Assembly: GCA_022340465.1 (NCBI GenBank)
Contig: JAJDNW010000003.1
Span: 1-64,000, forward strand
Direction of reading: 5' to 3'
Length of the DNA: 64,000 nt
From: Deltaproteobacteria bacterium
GTDB taxonomy: Bacteria > Desulfobacterota > Desulfobacteria > Desulfobacterales > B30-G6
The position numbers and the translations under genes were made by a program. Position 1 is the first letter of the stretch, and each line of letters begins with the position of its first letter. Positions 31,745 through 40,764 of the stretch are shown here, piece by piece. A model generated the notes under the pieces. The model did not search any database. It was given only the letters and a program-made list of their open reading frames with translations, and was not told the origin of the DNA.

Positions 31745-33655
31745 ATGACGGACAAAGAGACGGATAAAGAAAAAGAGAGCCAGGACAAAAAAGTCGGCGT
31801 GTACATTTGCCACTGTGGCGGGAATATTTCAGACCATGTGGATGTAGAGGCAGTGGCCGAGAAGGTGAAAAAGCTCCCAGGTGTCGCCAAGGTCCATACC
31901 AATACCTTCATGTGCTCGGATCCGGGGCAGGAGCTTATCCAGAAAGACATCAAGGAGGGCTCCATCGACCGGGTGGTCGTGGCATCGTGTGCCCCCAGCC
32001 TTCACGAGCTCACCTTTCGAGGAGCCATAAAACGGGCGAATTTTAACCCCTACCTCTACGAACATGCCAATATAAGGGAACAGGTCAGCTGGGTTCATCA
32101 CGGAGAAAAGGCCACGGAAAAGGCCGCCTCTCTGGTGGCGGCGGCCGTGGCCAAAACAAAACAATTGACACCCCTGGAACCCATCAGGGTGGATGCCCGG
32201 CGCCACGCAACGGTCATCGGTGGCGGAATAGCCGGTATGCGCGCGGCCATTGACCTGGCCGAGAAAGGGCTCAAGGTAGCCCTCATCGAAAAATCACCCT
32301 TTTTAGGCGGCCGGACGGCCAAACTCGACACCCTTTTTCCCACGGGGGAAAAGGCGGCCGACCTGGTTCGGGCCTTTGCAGATAAAATCGAAGCATCGGC
32401 CGCTATTAGCGTGCACACCTGCGCGCAAATCGTTGAATTCCAGGGGTATGTGGGCAACTTCAACTTGACCGTCAAGCAGGCGCCACCGGTCGTGGAAGAT
32501 GAAGGCGCGGCCAAGATTATCACGGCGGCGGCCAGTGCCGGACCCGGTGACTACGTTCCCTTCGCGGGGTATTTCCCGGAGCCTGTCCCCACGGACGCCA
32601 GGACCACTGCCGTGGAGACCGGGGCGGTCGTATTCGCCACCGGCTTCCATACCTATACGCCCGGCGACGGCGAGTTCGGTTATCTCAAACACCGGCAGGT
32701 GATGACGCTTCCCGAGTTGATAGAGGAGATGGCCAAGAGCGAGGCAGAGGGCAAGTACCTGCAGATCGACGGCAACACGGTTCGTAGCGTCGCCCTGATT
32801 CACTGCGTGGGCAGTCGGCAGATACCCGGCATTCACGAGCCGGATGCAGACGGTAACCTGAACGAATACTGCTCGCGGACGTGCTGTACGGCCACGCTCC
32901 AGGCGGCCGCTGAGATCAAAAAGCACCATCCGGCAACGCAGGTGTTCGAGTTTTACCGGGACATTCGTACCTATGGGCGCGGTCAGGAAGAGATTTATGA
33001 GGAGGCTTCCAACCGCAATGTTTTGTTCTTTCGTTACGAGCCCGAGGACCCGCCGGTGGTCGAAAGGGCTAATCACCGTTCGCATCCGCTGCAGATCAGA
33101 GTCAAGGACACATTGACGTTCGGGGAGGAGGTCATCGCACCGGTCGATCTGGTTGTGCTTTCCGTGGGGATGGAGGCCGGCAACATTAAACAACTGGTGG
33201 AGATGATGAAGCTTCCGGTGGGTGCCGATCGGTTCCTGCAGGAAGTCCATCCCAAGCTGCGGCCCGTGGAACTGGCCAACACCGGAATCCTGCTGGCCGG
33301 CACCTGCCAGGCGCCCATGGATATCGGCGAGGCCTGCGCGGCCGCGCAGGCAGCGGCTGCAAAGGCAGCCACGCTGCTGGATAGGGGATATGCGGAGCTG
33401 GATCCGTTTGTAGCCAGTGTGGATGAGGGGCGGTGCCAGGGGCATGGTGAATGCCGGGAGGTGTGCCCCGTTGAAGGGACGATTGTTCTGGAAGCGGGAG
33501 GGCCCGACGGTGAAGCAAAGAGAGCCCGGGTCAACGCGGCCTTGTGCACTGGATGCGGTATCTGTGTAGCCGCTTGCCCGGAAAACGCCATCAATGTCAA
33601 GGGCTGGACCCTGCAACAATACGAGGCGATGGTGGATGCCATCGTGGCCGCTTAG
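31745..33655 (+). CDS. HdrA-like flavoprotein with C-terminal ferredoxin domain
   Basis: This 636-residue protein has the full HdrA plan. An N-terminal domain opens VGVYICHCGGNI with further Cys in FMCSDPGQ. The FAD site is VIGGGIAGMRAAIDLAEKG near residue 155. The NADH-like part has IHCVGSRQ and CSRTCC, and the C-terminal ferredoxin has two groups (CQGHGECREVC and CTGCGICVAAC). Its flavin-proximal motif reads LDTLFPTGEKA, so it lacks the Cys pair present in the HdrA at 30346. The two proteins may form an asymmetric pair as QmoA and QmoB do. The N-terminal site upstream of the ATG is weak. Confidence 0.9.
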   Translation: MTDKETDKEKESQDKKVGVYICHCGGNISDHVDVEAVAEKVKKLPGVAKVHTNTFMCSDPGQELIQKDIKEGSIDRVVVASCAPSLHELTFRGAIKRANFNPYLYEHANIREQVSWVHHGEKATEKAASLVAAAVAKTKQLTPLEPIRVDARRHATVIGGGIAGMRAAIDLAEKGLKVALIEKSPFLGGRTAKLDTLFPTGEKAADLVRAFADKIEASAAISVHTCAQIVEFQGYVGNFNLTVKQAPPVVEDEGAAKIITAAASAGPGDYVPFAGYFPEPVPTDARTTAVETGAVVFATGFHTYTPGDGEFGYLKHRQVMTLPELIEEMAKSEAEGKYLQIDGNTVRSVALIHCVGSRQIPGIHEPDADGNLNEYCSRTCCTATLQAAAEIKKHHPATQVFEFYRDIRTYGRGQEEIYEEASNRNVLFFRYEPEDPPVVERANHRSHPLQIRVKDTLTFGEEVIAPVDLVVLSVGMEAGNIKQLVEMMKLPVGADRFLQEVHPKLRPVELANTGILLAGTCQAPMDIGEACAAAQAAAAKAATLLDRGYAELDPFVASVDEGRCQGHGECREVCPVEGTIVLEAGGPDGEAKRARVNAALCTGCGICVAACPENAINVKGWTLQQYEAMVDAIVAA

Positions 33656-33666
33656 GGGAGCGTATC

Positions 33667-33936
33667 ATGGGAAACAAAGAAGCACTTAAAAAGCTCCGGC
33701 AGGAAAGATCGGTCTCCGTCGCCGGAGCCAAAGAGCGCATTAAAACGCAAAATAAGCTGATCAAGAAAATAAAGGAACAGATAAAAGACGAAGGACGAAC
33801 CGTTCCCGAGATTGCCGAGGCCATAAACGCTTCGACGTCACAGGTGCTTGTTTTCGTCTCCACGCTGAAAAAATACGGCGAAGTCGTGGAGGATGCCAAG
33901 GACGGCGACTATTTCAAGTATCGGATCGCCGATTGA
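33667..33936 (+). CDS. Small winged-helix-like protein in the hdr-met operon
   Basis: This 89-residue basic protein begins with a lysine/arginine-rich helix. It continues with a winged-helix-like region (TVPEIAEAINASTSQVLVFV), then an acidic end. GGGGAGCGTATC precedes the ATG at 33667; the longer frame overlaps the preceding gene. It sits between the second HdrA and the QmoC-like gene, in the place where accessory proteins of Hdr complexes occur. It could bind DNA or stabilise the complex; no evidence decides. Confidence 0.7.
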   Translation: MGNKEALKKLRQERSVSVAGAKERIKTQNKLIKKIKEQIKDEGRTVPEIAEAINASTSQVLVFVSTLKKYGEVVEDAKDGDYFKYRIAD

Positions 33937-33957
33937 CAGAAAAAGAGGAGAGGATCC

Positions 33958-35121
33958 ATGGGTTCGATAGTCAATCCGGATTTGTTGATTAATTTAAAAA
34001 AATTTGGCGTTGAAGACGCTTCGGCCTGTTTCAACTGCGGGAACTGCACGGCGGTCTGCGAGCTTTCCACCGAATCGACCCCGTTCCCCCGCAAGGTTAT
34101 CCGTTATCTGCAATTGGGCCTGACCGACAAACTGGCCCAGAGCCCGGAACCCTGGCTGTGCTATTACTGCGGTGACTGCACCCAGACCTGTCCACGCCAG
34201 GCCAACCCGGGAGAGGTCATGATGGGGTTGCGGCGCTATCTGACCTCCCGGTACGACTGGACCGGCATCTCACGTCTTTTTTATACATCCAAGGTCTTTG
34301 AAGTCATGTCCATCCTGGTGGTGGCAGCCATGGTCGGACTGGGGTTTTATTTTTTTCACGGCCCCATGCTGACCGACCGGGTCGCCTTGAATGTGTTTGC
34401 CCCCAACACCACCATTGAAATCCTCGACATCATCATGCTGGTCGTGCTTTCCTTTTTCCTGCTCAGCAACGCCTACCGTTTGTTCAAGGGAGTGATGGGC
34501 GATCCGGCCCAGTATCCCGAACTGAGTTTTTCGGAAAAGCAGCAGTTCTCGAACCGCTTGCTCCGGGGCGTTCCCATTCCCATCTACATCAGGGAGTTCA
34601 AAGAGTTCGTTGTCCAATTTATGACCCAGAGGAAGTTTGCTTCCTGCGGCACGCCATCGCAGCGTATGCAGTGGATCGTTCACCTTCTGATCATGACCGG
34701 ATATTCCATCGTATTTTTGCTGGTGGTGGTGGGCATCCGCTGGTTTCAGCGGGATGAGATCTATGCCATCTGGCACCCCATACGGCTGCTTGGGTACTAC
34801 TCCACCTTCGCTATTTTATACGGGGTCACCTACGCCATCATCGGCCGCATCAAGAAGAGCAAGACCGTTTACGAAAATTCCCACTCGTCAGACTGGGCTT
34901 TTCTGATTCTGCTCTGGCTGACAACCTTCACCGGTATTGTCATCCACGCCACCAGACTGCTGGAGATGCCCCTGGCGACCTATTGCATGTATGTGCTCCA
35001 CCTGATGATCGCCGTGCCGATGCTGGTCATCGAGGTGCCTTTCGCCAAATGGACCCATCAGCTTTATCGCCCGCTGGCGCTCTTTCTCATGCGGGTGAAA
35101 CAACGCGCCATGCAAGCTTAG
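33958..35121 (+). CDS. QmoC/HdrE-C-like membrane subunit
   Basis: This 387-residue protein joins an HdrC-like ferredoxin domain (CFNCGNCTAVC and CYYCGDCTQTC, residues about 20-90) to a cytochrome b-like membrane domain with about six hydrophobic segments. Histidines in the segments VHLLIMTGYS, SSDWAF and VLHLMIAV may bind haem. QmoC has this plan and connects QmoAB with the menaquinone pool. AGAGGAGAGGATCC precedes the ATG. Here it would give the HdrA/MvhD/MetVF proteins a route to quinone, which Hdr-type MetVF complexes of acetogens lack. Confidence 0.92.
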   Translation: MGSIVNPDLLINLKKFGVEDASACFNCGNCTAVCELSTESTPFPRKVIRYLQLGLTDKLAQSPEPWLCYYCGDCTQTCPRQANPGEVMMGLRRYLTSRYDWTGISRLFYTSKVFEVMSILVVAAMVGLGFYFFHGPMLTDRVALNVFAPNTTIEILDIIMLVVLSFFLLSNAYRLFKGVMGDPAQYPELSFSEKQQFSNRLLRGVPIPIYIREFKEFVVQFMTQRKFASCGTPSQRMQWIVHLLIMTGYSIVFLLVVVGIRWFQRDEIYAIWHPIRLLGYYSTFAILYGVTYAIIGRIKKSKTVYENSHSSDWAFLILLWLTTFTGIVIHATRLLEMPLATYCMYVLHLMIAVPMLVIEVPFAKWTHQLYRPLALFLMRVKQRAMQA

Positions 35122-35177
35122 CAGATGAAGCTGGCATGCCGCTCAATTTTTAAGGACAAAGAAAAAAGGAAATCAAA

Positions 35178-35552
35178 ATGACCGAAAAACAAGAAAAGAT
35201 CATGTACATTTGCACCCACGCAGGCGAGAACCCCGAGAAGGCGGCCATGCCCTTCGCCATGGCCAATGCGGCCCTGGCCATGGATATTGAAGCGACCGTC
35301 TGTCTCCAGGGCAACGGCGTCTTTCTGGGCCAGAAAGGATATGCCCGTCATCTTCCCAAACCGGGTGGATTCCCGCCCGTCGATGAGCTTATGGCGTCGT
35401 TCAAAGAACTGGGAGGCAGGCTTCTGGTGTGCGTGCCGTGCATAAAAGAGCGCAACATCGATGAGGCCGAACTCGTAGAAGGCTCCCAGACGACGGCCGC
35501 CGGTAAACTGAACCTGGAAGCCATGGAAGCCGATGCCGTATTCGTCTACTAA
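35178..35552 (+). CDS. DsrE-family protein
   Basis: This 124-residue protein has the DsrE/YchN pattern: KIMYICTHAGENPEKAAMPF, then MDIEATVCLQGNGV, then a C-terminal LLVCVPCIKERN with two Cys close together. DsrE-like proteins receive or hand on persulfide sulfur, often from TusA. AAAAAAGGAAATC precedes the ATG. It lies in the same operon as tusA-like genes, which supports a sulfur-relay role, but could also serve a structural or regulatory role for the Hdr complex. Confidence 0.88.
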   Translation: MTEKQEKIMYICTHAGENPEKAAMPFAMANAALAMDIEATVCLQGNGVFLGQKGYARHLPKPGGFPPVDELMASFKELGGRLLVCVPCIKERNIDEAELVEGSQTTAAGKLNLEAMEADAVFVY

Positions 35553-35773
35553 TCACCTATAGTGGTTGCCAGGAAAACGTTCCGCATAGGGCCCATGGCT
35601 GTCCCTGATATTTTCAAGGCGGCATATCGAAAGGATACCTTTTTTGTGCCCATCGGATTGATGATGAATGATAACACCCGAACGCTGCAAAGAGAGATAA
35701 AAAAAGAGAATTCGCTTTGTGGTGCCCCGCTGCAGGGGAATTTTCAACCGGCTCGCCCGGGGAGGAGCACGTG

Positions 35774-36481
35774 ATGAACGATTCGATTTCATCAAGCCAG
35801 CCAAGACGTATAACCGACCTGACCGAACTCGCCCATAAAGGGGCAAGGGTCGAGTGCCGTCCCGTATTTGAGATTCTGCCGGTCGATTTCCATCATCGGG
35901 ACAACCAATTCATGGCCTACATCTTTTTGGCCCGTTACGTAGGTTCGGTGGATGGAGAGGCCTTTACGTTTCGAAAGTGCTATGCCAAAGGTTGCCCGCA
36001 CAATTTATGCATGCACGTGTCGCAGGCAGTGATGATCGCCAACCGGTACTTGCAAAGGGATTATCATCGCCTCAAAGCGGCCGGCATAGCGGTAGGCGAC
36101 CACCTGTTCACTTTGGAAAGCATGGTTGTCAAGTACGACGAGCTGCAGGACGGGGGCGGCCCGATCATGACCATTCACGATTACATCAACCTTGCCAGGG
36201 AAGGCAACCCGGTGTCGGTAGAGGTTGTTTTGGAACAGGTCTCCGCGGTGGAGCATTTTGCCCATGAGGACAATGCCCAGACCTTTCTGAACGGGAATTT
36301 CAAGATAAGCGCCCTCGGTGGCACCGGCAGCTACCAACGCTGTTTCAGCTGCTACCCAACCGACAGTGAAAGCGAGGAAAAAGCGCACGCCATTCACGTG
36401 GCCAACGCCCGCCTGCAGCTGCTTTACGAGGAGCTCGACCAGGCTGCGATTCAACACACCAGACTGTTTTTCAATCAATAA
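35774..36481 (+). CDS. Hypothetical Cys/His-rich protein of the hdr-met operon
   Basis: This 235-residue protein matches no family I recognise. It contains FRKCYAKGCPHNLCMHVSQA near residue 75 (three Cys and two His), and a later pair in YQRCFSCYP near residue 185, which together could bind a metal or an iron-sulfur cluster. GGAGGAGCAC precedes the ATG. It lies between the DsrE-like gene and metV, 11 bp before the latter, so it is likely part of the reductase complex or its assembly. No membrane segment or signal is seen. Confidence 0.75.
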   Translation: MNDSISSSQPRRITDLTELAHKGARVECRPVFEILPVDFHHRDNQFMAYIFLARYVGSVDGEAFTFRKCYAKGCPHNLCMHVSQAVMIANRYLQRDYHRLKAAGIAVGDHLFTLESMVVKYDELQDGGGPIMTIHDYINLAREGNPVSVEVVLEQVSAVEHFAHEDNAQTFLNGNFKISALGGTGSYQRCFSCYPTDSESEEKAHAIHVANARLQLLYEELDQAAIQHTRLFFNQ

Positions 36482-36492
36482 GGAGAAAGTGT

Positions 36493-37212
36493 ATGCATGC
36501 AACCATACAGAAACCGATCGACGAGATTGTCAGCTTTATCAAACCCGGTGAAAAGGTGTTCGTCGTAGGGTGCAACAACTGCGCCTGGAAATGCCACTCC
36601 GGGGGCGAGGACGAAACCAAGGCCATGGCCGCGAGGCTGGAAAGACGAGGTGTCGATGTCGTCGGGTACACGGTGCCCGGCCCCCAGGGAATGAGCCTTT
36701 GCAAGCTGGACCATACGCGCAAGGTCCTGCAGGAAGATTATGTCGACGAGACAAAAAAGGCCGATTCTTTTCTGGTGCTGGGCTGCGGGCAGGGCGTTCA
36801 CACGGTTATCGATGCTACGGACGGCGGTATGATCCACCCGGGATGCGATACCATTTTTGGTGGTGAAACCGTGTCCGAGGACACCATCAGCGAATACTGC
36901 TCCCTTTGCGGTGAATGCGTGATCGAGTTTACCGGCGGGCTGTGCCCCATGACGCTTTGCTCGAAGCAACTGCTCAACGGCCCCTGCGGTGGCGCTGAAA
37001 ACGGCTACTGCGAGGTGGACAAGGAGCGGCCCTGCGGCTGGGTGCTCATCTATGAACGCCTCAAGAAACTGGACCGCCTGGAGATGCTCGACCCCTATCA
37101 GCCGCCCAAAAACAACGCCAAATGGAGTCGGCCGCGGACGCTCAAGGTCAGCCCGACCGAAGCGACCTTCTGCAGCCAGGCGGGTGAGGTGACTGTCAGC
37201 AATCAGGATTAA
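36493..37212 (+). CDS. metV: MetV-type subunit of methylene-THF reductase complex
   Basis: This 239-residue protein resembles MetV, the zinc- or cluster-binding partner of MetF in acetogens and sulfate reducers. Cysteines are in VVGCNNCAWKCHSGG, ISEYCSLCGECVI, GGLCPMTLCSK, NGPCGGAENGYCEV and RPCGW, the last groups being the MetV C-terminal signature. AAGGAGAAAGTGT precedes the ATG. MetV is thought to link MetF to electron donors such as ferredoxin or HdrA-MvhD. It is followed by metF after 56 bp. The gene order fits a multi-subunit complex. Confidence 0.93.
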   Translation: MHATIQKPIDEIVSFIKPGEKVFVVGCNNCAWKCHSGGEDETKAMAARLERRGVDVVGYTVPGPQGMSLCKLDHTRKVLQEDYVDETKKADSFLVLGCGQGVHTVIDATDGGMIHPGCDTIFGGETVSEDTISEYCSLCGECVIEFTGGLCPMTLCSKQLLNGPCGGAENGYCEVDKERPCGWVLIYERLKKLDRLEMLDPYQPPKNNAKWSRPRTLKVSPTEATFCSQAGEVTVSNQD

Positions 37213-37268
37213 CTATTCCCATAATCGCCCGGGGTATAGAAGCGCATACCACACAGGAGAATGCATCA

Positions 37269-38168
37269 ATGAAGATAACCGATCTATTTGAAAAAGGCGA
37301 ATTTGTCGTTACCGGCGAGGTGGGCCCGATCAAGGGCGCGGTGTCCAGAAACAAAAGAATCGATCCGACCTGCGCAAAAGAGGCCTACCAGCTTCAGGAC
37401 CACGTTCACGCCATCAATGTCACCGACAACCAATCGGCCGTTATGCGGCTCGGTTCCCTGGCCGCCAGCGTACGCCTCAAAGAGAGGGGCATCGAGCCGA
37501 TCTACCAGTTGACCTGCCGCGACCGCAACCGCATCGCCCTGCAGAGCGACATTCTGACGGCCTACTCGCTGGGAATCGACAATGTGCTGCTGCTAACCGG
37601 CGACCACATCCAACTGGGGGACCATAAGGAAGCCAAACCGGTATTTGATCTCGATTCGGTCCAACTGATAAAAATGGCCATCGGTTTGAGCGAGGGGCGC
37701 GACATTACGGGGAATCCCATCGAAAATCCGCCCGATTTGGCCTACGGCGCCGTCGTCAACCCCAATTTCGAGCCTTTGGAGCTCCAGTTGATGAAGATGA
37801 AAAAGAAAGTGGATGCAGGCGCTGAATTTTTTCAAACGCAGGCTGTTTATGACGATGCCGTGGTCGATCGCTTCGTTGAACAGGCCGAGAAGCTCAACTG
37901 TCCCGTTCAAATGGGCGTCGTCGTGTTAAAGTCCCCTCAAATGGGAAATTTCATGAATAAGAACGTTTCCGGTATTACCGTTCCAGAGAATTGGATCGAA
38001 GAGATCGGGTCGGTCGACAGGGCCGACAGAAAGAAAAAGGCCGCCGAAATGATGGGTCGTTTTATCAAAAAGCACAAACACAAGTTCCAAGGCGTGCACA
38101 TCATGCCCCTGGGATGGACGGATGTGGTGCCGCAAATTATTTCCCAAGCTGAAATTGACGCCGTTTAA
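37269..38168 (+). CDS. metF: Methylenetetrahydrofolate reductase
   Basis: This 299-residue flavoprotein interconverts methylene-THF and methyl-THF. MetF-family features include VTGEVGPIKG at the start, HAINVTDNQSAVMRLGS, QLTCRDRNRIALQSD, LLLTGDH, and the barrel segment AEFFQTQAVYDD. ACAGGAGAATGCATCA precedes the ATG. In a cell that demethylates amines, the likely direction is oxidation of methyl-THF, with electrons passed through MetV, MvhD and the HdrA pair to quinone. The direction is inferred from context. It ends the operon; a strong hairpin follows. Confidence 0.95.
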   Translation: MKITDLFEKGEFVVTGEVGPIKGAVSRNKRIDPTCAKEAYQLQDHVHAINVTDNQSAVMRLGSLAASVRLKERGIEPIYQLTCRDRNRIALQSDILTAYSLGIDNVLLLTGDHIQLGDHKEAKPVFDLDSVQLIKMAIGLSEGRDITGNPIENPPDLAYGAVVNPNFEPLELQLMKMKKKVDAGAEFFQTQAVYDDAVVDRFVEQAEKLNCPVQMGVVVLKSPQMGNFMNKNVSGITVPENWIEEIGSVDRADRKKKAAEMMGRFIKKHKHKFQGVHIMPLGWTDVVPQIISQAEIDAV

Positions 38169-38212
38169 ATTTGAATTCCCCGCTGCTTGCCGCGCGGGAT
38201 GAATTCAAATTT
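38167..38212. terminator. Terminator-like hairpin after metF
   Basis: AAATTTGAATTC (38167-38178) pairs with GAATTCAAATTT (38201-38212). An inner CCCGC/GCGGG stem has a two-base bulge. It begins at the metF stop and closes the operon. Confidence 0.7.
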
Positions 38213-38269
38213 ATAGATAAGGATCCATTTATTTGCGGAAGAGCGATACCGGAATCCGAAGGATTTCGG

Positions 38270-38316
38270 CAAAATTCCGTAATACCCTGCAGCTTGCTGC
38301 AGGGATAGGAATTTTG
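38270..38316. repeat. Composite hairpin between convergent genes
   Basis: CAAAATTCC, then CCCTGCAG, cttg, CTGCAGGG, then GGAATTTTG fold into a two-part stem. With 38167-38212 and 38374-38398 it fills the 230-bp space between metF and the glycyl-radical enzyme gene. Confidence 0.5.
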
Positions 38317-38373
38317 GCCCGCCAAACTAACGGCGGATAAATCTTTCGAATAGGAGCGACGTAGTCGCGTTTC

Positions 38374-38398
38374 ATAAAATCGTGGAACACGATTTTAT
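38374..38398. terminator. Terminator-like hairpin after the glycyl-radical enzyme gene
   Basis: ATAAAATCGTG and CACGATTTTAT pair perfectly over 11 bp around GAA, directly at the stop of the glycyl-radical enzyme gene on the minus strand. Confidence 0.6.
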
Positions 38399-40759
38399 TT
38401 AGAATTCTTTTTGGGCCGTGCGTTCGATGATCTCCTGCTGGTGGTACTTGTCCAGGTCCACGAAGTAGTCGCTGTAGCCGGCCACGCGCACCAGGAGGTC
38501 GGTGTAGTCTTCGGGAACGGCCTGGGCCTTTTTCAGGGTTTCCGTGTCCACGATGTTGAACTGGATGTGGTGACCGTTAAGCCTGAAGTAGGTGCGGATG
38601 AGATGCACCAGCTTGTCCAGATCCGTTTCGGTTTTGAGAACGTCCGGCAGGAAACGCTGGTTTAAAAGGGTGCCGCCGGATTTGATCTGGTCCATTTTTC
38701 CCAGGGATTTTACCACGGCCGTAGGCCCGTTGCGGTCGGCGCCGTGGGACGGCGACGTACCGTCGGAGATGGGCATCCCTGCAAGGCGTCCGTTGGGCGT
38801 GGCCCCCAGCATCCTGCCGAAGTAGATGTGACAGGTGGTGGAGAGCATGTTCAGGTGATACCCACTTCCCTTGGTGTTGGGTTTTCCGTCGATGGCGTCG
38901 AAAAGGGAGGCGTAAACCCGCTGCATCAGGTTGTCGGCGTAGTCATCGTCATTACCGAAAAAGGGGGTCTTGTTCCAGAGCTTGAGACGCAGGGCCTCTT
39001 CGTTTTTAAAGTCGGCTTTCAAACCTTCGAGCAGCGTTGCCATGCTGATGGTCTGTTCCTCGAAAACGTGCTTTTTCAAGGCCGACAGGCTGTCGGTGAT
39101 GGTGCCGATGCCGCAGCACTGGATGTAATTGGTGTTGTAGCGCGGCCCACCGTCGTAATAGTCCCGTCCCTTTTTGATGCAGTCCTGGATGACCACGGAC
39201 AGAAAGGGCGCCGGGGCATGTTCGGCGAACATCCGCTCTATGTAGTTGTTGACGCGTATTTTCAGATCGACGACGTGGTTAAGCTGCGTGACGAAGGCCT
39301 GATAAAGCGTATCGAAGCTGTCAAAGGTCAGCGGATTCCCGGTTGCTGGCCCCAGGCGTTCACCCGACAGGGGGTCGATGCCGTTGTTCAGCGCCAGCTC
39401 GAGAACTTTCGGCACGTTCAGGTAGCCCGTCAGGATGTAAGCTTCCTTGCCGAAGGCGCCGGTTTCTATGCAACCGCTGCATCCTCCCTCCCTTGCGTCC
39501 TCGATACTTTTTCCCACCCGGAGCTGTTCCATGATCACTTCATCGGCATTGAACACGGAAGGGTACCCGTAGCCTTTGCGGATGACCCGGCAGGCGGCCT
39601 TGAGGAAACGGTTTGGTGTTTTGTCGCTGATCTGCACATTGCTCTGGGGCTGGAGCAGGTGGAGTTCGTCGATCACCTCCAGGATGATGTAGGACAGCTT
39701 GTTGACCGCGTCCGTGCCATCGGGCTTAAGTCCCCCCAGGTTTATGTTGGTGAAATCGTTGTAGGTACCGCTTTCCTTGGCCGTTACCCCGACCTTGGGC
39801 GGTGCCGGGTGGTTGTTGACCTTGATCCACAGGCAGCTGATCAGTTCCTTGGCGCGCTCCCTGTCGAGCGTGCCGTCGTCGCGGTCCTTTTGATAGAACG
39901 GCATGAGGTGCTGGTCCAGGCGCCCGGGATTCATGGCGTCCCAGCCGTTGAGTTCCGTGATGGTGCCCAGGTGGACGAACCAGTACATCTGGATGGCTTC
40001 CCAAAGGTTCTCCGGCGCATGGGCCGGCACACGGCGGCAGACGGCGGCGATGGCCTCGAGTTCCTTTTTGCGCTCAGGGTCCTCTTCCCGTGCTGCCATG
40101 GACAGCGCCAGGTCGGCATGCCGCTCGGCGAACAGAATGGCCGCATCGCAGGCGATCTCCATGGCCTTCAGGTTTTCCGCCTTTTGGGTGGCCGTTCTGT
40201 CGGCAAGGTAATCCAGCGCTTCGACGGCCAGGGCGATCTCCTTTTTAAAATCGAGCATGCCCTTTCTGTAAATGGTTCCGTCCAGGGTGGTGTGGCCGGC
40301 CGCACGTTGTTCCATGAACTCGGTGAAAAGCCCCGCCCGGTAGGCTTTTTCCCAGATGGCGGGTACGTGGCCGAAGACCCTGTCCCGCATGCTTCTTCCC
40401 TTCCAGAAGGGAACGACCTCCCTGTCATAACGATCGGTCTCCTCGTCGGAAATGCGAAAACGGGTCATGGGCCGTTCGTTGAGTATGCGCAAATCTTCAG
40501 CCGAGTGGCAGGTCAGTTCCGGAAAGGTTGAAACGGCCTTGGGAAAGGGGCCCCGTTCGCCCACGATCAGTTCGTCTTTGCCGATGTAGATGGTTTTTTT
40601 GGCGCAGAGCTCCCTGAAGACCAGGGCGCGCATCACGGGCGTCGAGTGTTTGCCCAGGTTGTCTTTGTAAAATTCGGTTTCTATCAGCGCCCTTTCGATG
40701 GAGATGCTGGGCACGGCTTCGAAGCTTTCCTTGCGGAGTCGCTGGATACGTGCATTCAT
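38399..40759 (-). CDS. Glycyl-radical enzyme, HypD (hydroxyproline dehydratase)-like
   Basis: This 786-residue protein has the glycyl-radical motif RVAGYSDYF with the radical Gly near residue 761. The active-site cysteine lies in the segment GGCSGCIETGAFGKEAY. As far as I recall that family, its sequence tracks trans-4-hydroxyproline dehydratase (HypD) over its length, including FTEFMEQRAAGHT, QMYWFVHLG and NVQIS. The ATG at 40759 is preferred over TTG 40768, with GGGAGG upstream. It is 5 bp after the activase gene. HypD makes pyrroline-5-carboxylate from hydroxyproline; a closely related substrate is possible. No proC gene is seen in the window. Isethionate or choline lyase type is less likely. 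Confidence 0.85.
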   Translation of the reverse strand: MNARIQRLRKESFEAVPSISIERALIETEFYKDNLGKHSTPVMRALVFRELCAKKTIYIGKDELIVGERGPFPKAVSTFPELTCHSAEDLRILNERPMTRFRISDEETDRYDREVVPFWKGRSMRDRVFGHVPAIWEKAYRAGLFTEFMEQRAAGHTTLDGTIYRKGMLDFKKEIALAVEALDYLADRTATQKAENLKAMEIACDAAILFAERHADLALSMAAREEDPERKKELEAIAAVCRRVPAHAPENLWEAIQMYWFVHLGTITELNGWDAMNPGRLDQHLMPFYQKDRDDGTLDRERAKELISCLWIKVNNHPAPPKVGVTAKESGTYNDFTNINLGGLKPDGTDAVNKLSYIILEVIDELHLLQPQSNVQISDKTPNRFLKAACRVIRKGYGYPSVFNADEVIMEQLRVGKSIEDAREGGCSGCIETGAFGKEAYILTGYLNVPKVLELALNNGIDPLSGERLGPATGNPLTFDSFDTLYQAFVTQLNHVVDLKIRVNNYIERMFAEHAPAPFLSVVIQDCIKKGRDYYDGGPRYNTNYIQCCGIGTITDSLSALKKHVFEEQTISMATLLEGLKADFKNEEALRLKLWNKTPFFGNDDDYADNLMQRVYASLFDAIDGKPNTKGSGYHLNMLSTTCHIYFGRMLGATPNGRLAGMPISDGTSPSHGADRNGPTAVVKSLGKMDQIKSGGTLLNQRFLPDVLKTETDLDKLVHLIRTYFRLNGHHIQFNIVDTETLKKAQAVPEDYTDLLVRVAGYSDYFVDLDKYHQQEIIERTAQKEF

Positions 40760-40764
40760 TATGG

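Noticed and set aside
38744-40531. Very long open frame (595 codons) opposite the glycyl-radical enzyme gene, and a similar one at 1718-3439 opposite the molybdoenzyme gene.
   Set aside because: Both are antisense shadows produced by high GC at third positions; their products have no domain pattern.
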